NCBI GenBank assembly: GCA_003573635.1
Contig: QUTJ01031381.1
Location: forward strand, 1 to 11,232
Origin: Goniomonas avonlea
Taxonomy: Eukaryota > Cryptophyceae > Goniomonadida > Goniomonadaceae
Length of the DNA: 11,232 bases
Reading direction: 5' to 3'
Shown: in pieces, positions 1 through 7,242 of the stretch
Numbering within the stretch: the stretch's first letter is position 1
Layout of the letters: the number at the start of each line of letters is the position of its first letter
Notes under the pieces: generated by a model
Database searches by the model: none
What the model was told of the DNA's origin: nothing
Seen by the model: only the letters and a program-made list of their open reading frames with translations
Made by a program: the position numbers and the translations under genes

Positions 1-168
1 GGGTGCTGGGGAGGCGACCGCATCTGCGTGAATGCGTCACCAGCAGGCACACGCGCACACGCGCATACACGGGTGGGGAACAAGCAACAGCAACAGCTTG
101 CACACGCGCACACTTGTTGGAGAACAAACCTCGCCCGCCGGAGCATACGTGGTAGAAACACAACTCAC

Positions 169-1524
169 CATCGGGCTTGGGCAGAGCTGGGCGGCATCCT
201 TGATGGTCGCGGGGGGGACGACACTCAACGCCGTGGAGACGCGTGAGGAGGCAGAACTCGGAGGACATGACTTGAGGCGGCGGGATGAGCTCGCGCTCTG
301 ACCGCGAGGTGGGTTCATGCCAATACTGTGCTTGCGGGGGCCACCATTGACGAGCCGCACCGCCTCTAGTGGGCGCCACAACTGCCGGAACCGGAAGATA
401 TCGCGCCGTCGCTGGCGTGCAGAGGGCAGCGAGGCCTGGGAGCCGTCGTTGGGGCGCGCCTCTTTTTCTAGCTTTTCCACGTTGAGCGCTAGCGCCTTGT
501 ATGCATTCTCCAGATGGGGTCGCAGCACGACTGGCCGAGTGTAGTCTGAGAATGCTGGAAGGATGGTCCGAGTCATCCAGGAGGAGCGACTGCTGTCGTC
601 GGGAGTGGTCGGATCATCCGCCACCCGGTCCTTTCGTTTCGTGTCAAACTTTCTGGAGAGTTCTTTGAGAGAGTCGTTGCTGGCTTGAGAGTGCAAGGGT
701 CTGGGCAGATGATTACCAGCGCTATAGGGTCGCTGGGGTTTGGTGTTGGAGCCACGAGCAGAAGAAGCTCGGGCAGACTGGGGTGGTCTGGGAGTTTTCG
801 AGGGTTGCTGAGGCGGGGGAATTGGCAGTTTCGGAATACCGACGCCCTGTTTAGTAGCGCGGATGTGCGCGTGTGCAGCTGCGATTGCCTCTGCGAAAGG
901 CGACCTCTTCATGACGCTGGGTGCAGCTGGAGTGGATGATTGCTCTGTTTGAGTTGGAGCAGCGTCGTCCGCACGGTCTGATGGGGCATGCACATCAAGA
1001 TCTATGCTTGCATCTGATTCAGCGCTTGAAGCTGCAATGCCATCGGTTCCGGAAACGTGTTTGTCCTCCAGTGCACGGCTTGTCGCGCCAACATCGGACG
1101 CGGTGGCCACGTGGTCCGATCCAACAGGATCATTTTCCAACTTCTCTGGAACTTCAAGTGCTTTCTCTGAGTTATCAACTGTCTTGGGTTGACCAGAAAC
1201 CTTTTGTTCCTTGCCACCTCTACACTTGCGAAGTGCTTGCATTCGAGCAGACAAAGGAAGCCGACCGTCGGGTTCGAACATGTGAACCAAACGAGGGGAA
1301 ATAAGTTCTAACTGCATCCGCCTGCGAACTTCTAGAGAACCACGATCTACCCCAGATCCAGGCCGGACACGAGGCGGAGACCCGAGTCTTGCCCGACGGT
1401 AACCCAAGACCGGTGAAGTCTTGTAGGGCGACGCCAGAATTGAATTTGACGTCGGGGGCCGGATGGGTGCAGACCCTGCACAACCCAACGAAGAACGCCG
1501 CGAAGATTCACTTGAAACTATCAT
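169..1524 (-). CDS. Ser/Pro/Arg-rich hypothetical protein, probably partial
   Basis: I do not recognise this protein. The reading frame stays open for about 560 codons, but the first in-frame ATG is at 1524; upstream codons to 1725 are open but lack an ATG, so a 5' exon is possible. The product (about 452 residues to position 169) looks largely disordered, with many Ser, Pro, Arg and Ala, Pro-rich patches such as PIPPPQQPSKTPRPP, and RPYSA/RPPQSAR-type motifs of the kind often seen in protist cytoskeletal proteins. A short Leu/Glu-rich helix (LENAYKALALNVEKLEKEAR) lies in the C-terminal half. A good donor (GTGAGT, minus strand) starts at 168, at phase 0. The frame beyond it turns into CT/CA-repeat translation with a stop at 37, so splicing to an acceptor near position 24 and continuation off the window is more likely. 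No catalytic motif is visible. Confidence 0.5.
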
Positions 1525-1752
1525 TCGGCGAGGTGCGGCCAAGAGGAGGAGTGGAGATTCTGCAGCTGACACTCTCAACACATCATGAACGACCAACTTT
1601 TCAAGACGTTGCCCGCTGTTCTCTGCCGAACCTTGGTGCTTGGAAATTAGACTTCGAATCCACTGGATGGAATTATTTATTTGATTTACTACTACTATTA
1701 GTACTAGTACTAGTAGTAATACCAACCGGATATTTTGACGGATTTGTCCTCA
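1525..1752. promoter_or_regulatory. Divergent intergenic region with palindromic TAC/TAG repeat
   Basis: These bases separate the minus-strand Ser/Pro-rich gene from the plus-strand hemerythrin-like gene and presumably hold both promoters. At 1686-1719 a short TAC/TAG-type repeat starts with TTACTACTA and ends with its exact complement TAGTAGTAA, giving an imperfect 34-bp palindrome. No TATA box is evident. If the left gene has an upstream exon here, the promoter is smaller. Confidence 0.35.
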
Positions 1753-2749
1753 ATGCGGAAGATGGTCGCGGGGCACTGTTTTGGATTTGACCGCAAAGAA
1801 TCACCTCTGAGCAAGCCACGCGACCCAAAAGGGCCCAGTTCTAAGGTGATACTGTATGTTCAAGGTTGGTGGGACGAATCCATCCTTGTGCCGAATGAGG
1901 CCATCCGGGCTGACCTCAGGGAAATCGAAAGGCTTGTGATCCAAACCCCAGAGCGGTTTGCAGACACAAAGGATTTGTTCAAAGTCCGAATTTTTTTCCA
2001 ATGGTTTCATAAATGCTTTCAGAAAAATCTCGAACAGCATTTGAACTTACAGGCCCTCTTTGTGTACCCCTGGCTCAACACAAAGGGCTCGGTTCCCTCG
2101 GATCTTGTTGTGCAGCATGAAACTGTGAAGACCAAGATGGATGAGGTGATTGAATTCGATAACCACAGACCACTGACTTTGTTTAGATTGCAGAGCATGA
2201 GTTCACTGATGTAAAGACGAATCTTCAGCGCTCTGAGTGTTTGGTCAAGCTGTGCTCGATGTTGCGAAGTTTGGTGGCTGACATATCGGACCTTCTGGAA
2301 GCTGAGGAAACTGTAAAACGCTCTCTAGTTGTTGAGGTGATACACCCTAATCCTCAACAGATTCTTCCCAAACTGTTATACACCCATTTTTTCAAGGAAG
2401 AGGAACAGGCGAAGCGATTCGAGATTCATCAGGCTCTTGGTGTTGAAGGTGCTGTTTCATCGCGCGAGAATGTATCAATAACATGATTTCAGGAAATCAA
2501 CAGAGGGCGCCTTGGCTCATTGCGAGCACGTCGTTGTGGTCTGGTGATGTCCTGGCAGAAGCGCTCTCAACACAGGTGGTAAGTTTGATCTCCATCAGCA
2601 ACCAACCAGCTCTGCAGCTTCCGGCTCCACAGCGTCTGCTGTTGCAGATATGGCTGGCACAGCATGAAGAAAAGCATAAGGGATTGCTTCGGCACCTCGA
2701 ATCCGCTCAGGACCCAGGAGAGGGACAGACTGACTGTGCTATCTGCTGA
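1753..2749 (+). CDS. Hemerythrin-like (HHE) four-helix protein with CaaX-like C terminus
   Basis: My model has exons 1753-2145, 2187-2312, 2361-2448, 2493-2578 and 2618-2749, giving 274 residues; introns are 41, 48, 44 and 39 nt, all GT-AG. The order matches HHE proteins: helix 1 at WWDESILVPNEAIRADL (39-55), helix 2 at FFQWFHKC through ALFVYPWL (81-108), helix 3 around QHETVKTKMDE (121-131), helix 4 at DLLEAEETILPKLL (166-179), then a conserved tail (RAPWLIAS, LPAPQRLLL). HHE domains normally bind a di-iron site with five His and two acidic residues. Here the expected ligands look replaced (N48, Q100, L167), while H96, H122 and E171/E172 remain, so iron binding is doubtful. It ends in Cys-Ala-Ile-Cys, a possible prenylation motif. 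An ATG at 1762 has better start context. The last donor could be 2576. Family call moderate to good, function unknown. Confidence 0.65.
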
Positions 2750-2999
2750 GTGCAAGGCTGCGCGTCTCATATCGAAACTCCGCGTGTGCACGTGCCGACC
2801 AGCCACACCGGCAACGTCTGTTGTTTGTCAGTTGCCAGACCTTGATTTGAGCTTCTCGCTTTGTTAGTCTCTGTCATTACTGAAAGTAGCTTAGGAGTTG
2901 CATACAGCTTTAGAAGCTGCGTGCAGCTAAAGGAGCTTTCGGAGCAGGCAAACCTGATCAATATATATTCATTCATCCAGTATGAATGATCGCGCCCTC
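2750..2999. other. Convergent 3' intergenic region
   Basis: This stretch lies between the stop of the hemerythrin-like gene and the stop of the Sec7 gene, so it should contain both 3' untranslated regions and both polyadenylation sites. I see no gene. Two similar blocks, GCATACAGCTTTA (about 2898) and GCGTGCAGCTAAA (about 2920), form a short imperfect duplication. Confidence 0.4.
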
Positions 3000-4089
3000 C
3001 TAGCTTGAGTGCACAGCAAGCTTGTTTTGCTGAACGTTCTCGAACACCTCAGCGAGGAAGTCAACAGGGAGGTTAGCACCATCGTTGGTCCCTCGGAGGG
3101 ACTTGATGAACTGATGGAGTTGCATCTTATTTTTCACACTGAGGAGAGGATCACAAAAATTGAAAAAAAGGTCCATGGATGCGCACCTGGGGTTGTGCAG
3201 GTCCGTCGACAGCATAATAAAAGCAAAAGCGAACACATAAATCGCGTCTTGGGAAGCGAATGGGCTCCCGGGTTGCCAACTTTCCAAGTAACGTCCGTGA
3301 TCGAGGCTGCGGAACACGCGATGGTTCTTGCCGTCACGATCAAAGTCTATGTGCCTATTGGGGCTCAGACTGGATGTTAACAATGAAAATAGCAGTAACT
3401 CACGTTGGAAGCTCCCCGCCGCTTTCGCAGGCTCGTGCGGCGACGCAAGCTCGTCCATAACCGATTTTGGCAACGACGGCGTGCCCTCGACGCACCGCGA
3501 GCCTTGAACAAGCACGGCAGAACCAAACTCTCTCACAGCCATGGCAGCATATCACGCGATCAAAGGAGCCACAGTCGATGCAACATGGCGAAGGTTTGGA
3601 AGAAGGGGTTGCGGAGTCCACACATAAGATCTGGAGGGAAGGTTTCACACCCTGCACGTAACAGCGAAATCAAACCTGTCGCCGATACCATCCATGAACC
3701 CAAGAAGGTATCGATGTCCCGAAATTCTTTTGGAGTGCTGGATCGTCACTTCGTGCGTTCTGTTCGAAGTACGCCTTTGCGAACGCCTCCATGATCCTGT
3801 CTATCTGGGCCGCCTCGCCGGGAAGCCTGAACCGCCAGAGGAACTGCCTGAGGGCATCAAGCACAAAGACACCACGGAACTTGTAAAACGAAGGGAAATG
3901 CTGAAGAACACCTTTCGAGGTCTCGCTGTGGCCTCCAAGAAGCTGACCCAGCAGCGTCGTGTCGATTCGAGGATGGGCCTCGAAAAGCCGCTGGGCAGCA
4001 ACTCTCGGGTCAAGATCAGCAATGGCTGTCTTGGGATTGGCGTTAAAACGACAGGCGAAGTCGTCGAGAGATTCACAGGAGCTGGCCAT
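3000..4089 (-). CDS. Sec7-domain ARF guanine-nucleotide exchange factor with an inserted zinc finger
   Basis: Exons 4089-3676, 3630-3404, 3354-3187 and 3138-3000 give 315 residues; introns are 45, 49 and 48 nt. Residues 8-111 match the first part of a Sec7 domain: FNANPKTAI, LLGQLLGG, and the catalytic-loop motif FRLPGEAAQIDRIME with the glutamic finger at E92. The second part follows at 247-305: QDAIYVFAFAFIMLSTDLHN, then KNKMQLHQFI and RGTNDGANLP. Sec7 domains catalyse GDP release from ARF GTPases on Golgi and endosomal membranes. Between the two halves, where the family has only a short loop, lie about 135 extra residues with C155-x2-C158-x8-C167-x2-C170-x5-C176-x2-C179-x8-H188, a B-box-like spacing. 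The protein stops just after the domain. ATG 4089 has strong context (ACGATGG); an in-frame ATG at 4146 is possible. The 3631-3675 intron has a weak GTTTGA donor, and the 3355-3403 intron could instead end at 3370. Confidence 0.85.
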
Positions 4090-4376
4090 CGTGACTGTTT
4101 GTTTTGGGCTTTGGCCTCTTTCTTGGCTCTGCTTGTGTGCTGGCATGAGGTGGAACTTCAATTATTTACGTGGGCTGTCGTACGCTGCGATCACGTATAC
4201 AGTAGGGTTTTGGAAATTCTGAGCTGTCAAACTGACTCAAACAAGGGGTACATCATCATCATCATGGCCCGTACATGTAGTGAAAAGTCTTTTCACGGTT
4301 TTGGCTAGAAAAATATCGGATTTCATTACAAATTACCGATAGTAGATCACATGTGGGCTGCTCCACAGCCACAAAT

Positions 4377-4416
4377 TTTCCCTGAGTTTCCCTGATTTCC
4401 TGAGCGTTTCCCTGAG
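4377..4416 (+). repeat. Tandem TTTCCCTGAG-type repeat, four units
   Basis: The units are TTTCCCTGAG (4377), TTTCCCTGA (4387), TTTCCTGAG (4396) and TTTCCCTGAG (4407), with a 2-nt spacer before the last. The period of 9-11 bp places them on one helix face. The block lies about 290-330 bp upstream of the Sec7 start. Role unknown: a protein-binding array or a remnant of a dispersed element. Confidence 0.6.
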
Positions 4417-4623
4417 CTCAAAGTCATCACTACTTCATCACTACCGGACTTAGTTACGGTACCCAGCCTGTCGGGGGTGTGTTGGCACCACCCTCCCTGT
4501 TCGACTGTACTTGCGCTTCTTCATCGCACTTTCGCGCCGCTTGTTTGCGCGCGAATAACAAGCACGCGCGAAATTACTCCTAGTCGGATCAGTCTTGGCT
4601 ACTTCGATTGGCAAAATCGGCTT

Positions 4624-4806
4624 GGGAAAATCTGGTGGGGCAGATTTTTACGGCCGAGCAGCCAGGTCAGGCGGAGATTTTTGTGGCGGGGATAATGATC
4701 TGTCTTTTAACACGACTCGGCTGAGATTTTTGCCCTTTGTGGTCGGGCATGCAGGGAAAGATTTTTTGAGGATAGATTTTGGCCAAAAGTACCCGGGAAA
4801 ATCTTT
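4624..4806. repeat. Cluster of AGATTTT/AAAATCT motifs
   Basis: GGGAAAATCT occurs as a direct repeat at about 4624 and 4796, and AGATTTT(T) occurs at about 4643, 4675, 4724, 4759 and 4774, two of them as GAGATTTTTG. Seven copies of one 7-bp core in both orientations within about 180 bp is more than expected in mixed-composition DNA. No gene overlaps them convincingly. Confidence 0.5.
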
Positions 4807-4906
4807 TAATCCCAGCGCTTGTACTTTTGTACACCAATGTCATATGAAATCTGCCCTTTCGATAGCGATAGCGAAATCACGATAGTAAGAAAAATTAAGC
4901 CTACTT

Positions 4907-5201
4907 TTGGAAGTTTTGGTATTTTCGTGTCGTACAGTAGCTCTATCCGATGATGAAGAAACTCCGAAGCCAACGAAGGAAGAAAAAATGTTTGTCCTTC
5001 TCGCCCACAAGGAGGCTGCGAGCGAGCCTGCTTGGTGCGCCAAAAGTTTCTGCAAAGGATCGATCCTTGCTGGAGGAAACTTTTCCGCACAGGTGAGTAT
5101 TGGGGTGGACCAGCGTTTGATTTGACACCACTTCCAGGGTGGAATGTTGGGTGGTGGTCAATCTGACAATGCTCGAAGCTACGCAGAAAATGTGTACTGA
5201 T
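4907..5201 (+). other. Candidate spliced short gene (two exons)
   Basis: An open stretch through 5092 ends at a strong donor (GTGAGT at 5093) and is followed after 45 nt by a good acceptor (CCACTTCCAG, ending 5137). This intron length is typical of the recognised genes here. Joining in one frame from an ATG at 4988 gives about 55 residues (starting MFVLLAHKEAA, ending ARSYAENVY). Joining in another frame from the ATG pair near 4952 gives a Lys/Arg-rich product of about 70 residues. I cannot tell which is right, or whether the exons belong to a longer transcript. No family is recognised. The only real support is the intron-like pair of sites. Confidence 0.25.
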
Positions 5202-5497
5202 TGAAATTCTGGGTTCGAACCAGGAACAATGAAACTTATTAACGTTTGAGCGGGCTTCGGGAGTAGTTTCATTCGAAGCGACTTGGGCACACTTGGAGTG
5301 GCGTCAAAGTCTGGATGGTCGGCTTCGCCTGAGTCACGGGGCGCGTCTTGTGCAAGGTCTAGGAATTACGTTCGGCTCGTGGGCATAAAATACTTAGCTG
5401 TAACGAAATTCCACATGATGTCACCACGAATGAAACATCCATCACGGTCGCTGGAACTCTCAGCCAGTGCTGTAACAAAGCAAGATCCCAAACGACA
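5202..5497. other. Downstream flank of the acetyltransferase gene
   Basis: This interval follows the stop codon of the minus-strand GNAT gene and should hold its 3' untranslated region. A near-palindrome (CTGGGTTCGAACCAGG) lies at about 5209-5224. Short plus-strand open frames cover it, but none has a recognisable product. Confidence 0.3.
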
Positions 5498-6372
5498 CTA
5501 CCGGTAACGCACTCGCTGTCGAAATGCGATGACAGTACAGAGCAAGATCGTTGCGAAAGCCACCGCGTACACTCTCGAGCTTCCAGCGCGTGGCCGTGCT
5601 TTGCGCATTGTGTACTCGTTCAGTGATCCCTCATAGACTGCGCACCTCATTCGGCACTGCGGAGCAGCATCCTGGACCAGCAATGTGAGCAATGACATTG
5701 GTTCTGGATGGAAAGTACCTGTCCTTGGCTTCCAAAGCCAACCACTTCCTCTGACGCCCCCACCCGAGAGTAATACCGAAGAAGAGCTGGACTGTTGCGC
5801 GCCACACTACCTGAGACAGCTCCTATGCCCCGCTGAAGGGCCAGGCGGTGAGCCTGCATGCCCGCATCAGCCCGCGATTGTTCAAAACCTCGTACCTCTA
5901 CAAGCATCATTGTGGCATAGCCTTGTCCTTGGCATTCTGGAAGAACACAAAGGTTGGAAAGATACAATGCCGTTGTATAAGGAACAAGCACTGCGGTGAA
6001 AAAGTCGGTATTTCCTTGAGGTAGAATCAAGCGCACCGCCAAGCCCCACTAAGGAGGAGCTGGGAACCTCAAAGAGAAGCACCCAGAGACAGATATCGGG
6101 ATCATGATACCCAACAGCTTGTGAAAGAAATTCTTCTTCAGACATCTCAGGAGGAGGAGTTCCAGGCTCATCAGCATCCAATGCTTTCCCCATATCAGGG
6201 AAACAACGTCGAAGAAGGTTGTTGACGACTTCGATGGGAACTTCCGTCAGCATCCTGGCAGTGCCTTCTACCACTTGGATACGCCTGCGATAGATGTTTG
6301 CAAGGCATCGCTCACGAAAACCAGCGATTACACAGGTACAGGCCCGTGAAGCAACCTCCGCACGGCTCGCAT
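5498..6372 (-). CDS. GNAT-family N-acetyltransferase with C-terminal transmembrane anchor
   Basis: Exons 6372-6332, 6284-6037, 5990-5896, 5853-5719 and 5671-5498 give 230 residues; introns are 47, 46, 42 and 47 nt. The core is a GNAT fold, which transfers acetyl from acetyl-CoA to an amine. Strand 3 is WVLLFEVPSSSLVGLGVLVP (81-100). Strand 4 and acetyl-CoA motif A are LYLSNLCVLPECQGQGYATM, with the Q-x-x-G-x-A loop at Q117-A122. Motif B is VARNSPALLRYYSRVGA (145-161). Removing the 42-nt in-frame intron restores normal helix spacing (MMLVEAHRLALQRGIG). After the domain, a basic stretch precedes a hydrophobic helix at about 207-223 (VYAVAFATILLCTVIAF) and a short basic tail, as in tail-anchored proteins. 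The enzyme would then face the cytosol on a membrane. The first exon is the least certain part, since it rests on one ATG and one splice. Substrate unknown. Confidence 0.75.
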
Positions 6373-6479
6373 CTTTGAGCACTACCGTTACCGTGTACTG
6401 TAACGAGTCTGGTAGCGAGAATAATGGCTCGATGGCTCATTGAGCTCACATGCAACTAAGTTACTTGACGCAGGCATGA
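6373..6479. promoter_or_regulatory. Divergent promoter interval, GNAT / VanZ-like genes
   Basis: Only 107 bp separate the start codons of the minus-strand acetyltransferase and the plus-strand VanZ-like gene, so the two probably share promoter DNA. No TATA box or clear dyad is visible. Confidence 0.35.
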
Positions 6480-6944
6480 ATGATTATGAACACGCTTGGA
6501 CAACACGCTGACTCCAGACCCAAACTTGTTTCGTTGATTCCAAGATGGGTGCTCGCCTTGGCTCTGGGCTGCTGTATCACTGTCACTGCACTTGGATGTA
6601 TCACGAGTCACGTCATTCCTCCGCAACTTCGAGGGCTGGGGCACCTTGAGCTCCACTGCCTCGCATTCGCAGTGCTTGCCATTGTCTGCAGCCTGTTTGG
6701 TCAAAGAGCTTCGTCGCTCTCAACCTTTTCTTGTAATCTCCGAGTGCTGTTGGGGCTGGGTTTGTTTGGAGTCGTGCTCGAGTTGATGCAAGAAACACTG
6801 GTTCCAGCTCGGTCTGGGGCCCTAGACGATGTTGCTGCGGACATGTTGGGTGTTGTCCTGGGCCTGATCACCATTCAAGGAGTGCTGTTGACGTTTGAAC
6901 ATCTTGGGACACATGCCGTTTCAAGTCCAGACAGAGAGTTGTGA
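6480..6944 (+). CDS. VanZ-like integral membrane protein
   Basis: An uninterrupted 154-residue frame starts at ATG 6480, with another in-frame ATG at 6486. It predicts four membrane helices: about 23-46 (WVLALALGCCITVTALGCIT), 59-73 (LHCLAFAVLAIVCSL), 90-104 (LLGLGLFGVVLELMQ) and 122-140 (DMLGVVLGLITIQGVLL). The pattern agrees with the VanZ family: a His just before helix 2, Glu-x-x-Gln at the end of helix 3 (ELMQ), then P-x-R-S-G-x-x-D-D (PARSGALDD) and a Gly-rich last helix. Bacterial VanZ gives low-level teicoplanin resistance by an unclear mechanism; the role of eukaryotic relatives is not known to me. It is the only recognisable complete gene here with no needed intron, which may point to lateral acquisition. 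A donor at 6925 could join it to the downstream exon-like stretch, replacing its last residues. Confidence 0.6.
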   Translation: MIMNTLGQHADSRPKLVSLIPRWVLALALGCCITVTALGCITSHVIPPQLRGLGHLELHCLAFAVLAIVCSLFGQRASSLSTFSCNLRVLLGLGLFGVVLELMQETLVPARSGALDDVAADMLGVVLGLITIQGVLLTFEHLGTHAVSSPDREL

Positions 6945-6991
6945 TGGTCGGCGAGCTCGTGTTTTTGTCCCTTGAACGCCTCCCCTTGCAG

Positions 6992-7242
6992 CCTCGGCTA
7001 TTGTCTTCAAAGTTTTCCGTACCTTGATTCCCACGCCGTTCCTGTTCAGCCCCCACGTTGCACGCAATCAGCCACCAGAAGATGCTCCGACGACTCCCCG
7101 GCATGATGCAGCGGTGATTGCAGAACATCTGCGCGCCCTCATCACAGGGCGTGTCACCCAACTTGATGTACTGGGGCCGTTATTTTTCTCGCCTTTGCAC
7201 TATTTCAATTTCTACGATCCAGGATGCTGGGAATGGGAGTGA
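6992..7242 (+). other. Exon-like open stretch downstream of VanZ-like gene
   Basis: A pyrimidine-rich acceptor (CGCCTCCCCTTGCAG, ending 6991) opens a frame of 83 codons ending in TGA at 7240-7242 (starts SAIVFKVFRTLIPTPF, includes AEHLRALITGRVTQLDVLGP, ends DPGCWEWE). It has no ATG. The only in-frame donor I find in the VanZ-like gene is a weak GTCCAG at 6925, giving a 67-nt intron and a longer C-terminal tail. It could also be a separate gene or simply untranslated sequence. No domain is recognised. Confidence 0.3.

Larger units (their letters stand above)
4147..4906. other. Non-coding region upstream of Sec7 gene with short repeat clusters
   Basis: I find no convincing gene here. It should contain the Sec7 promoter. 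Visible structure: five CAT triplets at 4251-4265; four TTTCC(C)TGA-type units at 4377-4416; TTTCGCGCC at 4530-4538 and GCGCGAAA at 4566-4573, an inverted pair resembling E2F sites; and a cluster of AGATTTT and AAAATCT motifs at about 4624-4806. Short open frames in this stretch show no recognisable protein and no splice support. Confidence 0.4.

Noticed and set aside
2034-2061. Possible 39-nt intron (GTCCGA to CTTTCAG, about 1985-2023) in the HHE gene
   Set aside because: Removing it would delete helix 2 (FFQWFHKC), which is conserved in HHE proteins, so it is kept as coding.
3009-3380. 123-codon plus-strand open frame
   Set aside because: It is antisense to the conserved second half of the Sec7 domain.
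3370-3403. 34-nt intron in the Sec7 gene
   Set aside because: It keeps frame, but is shorter than every other intron here. The 49-nt version ending at 3355 also keeps frame and fits the size class.
5209-5226. tRNA T-loop-like GGGTTCGAACCAGG
   Set aside because: The stem is shifted by one base relative to a true T arm. No matching acceptor stem, anticodon arm or D arm could be placed upstream.
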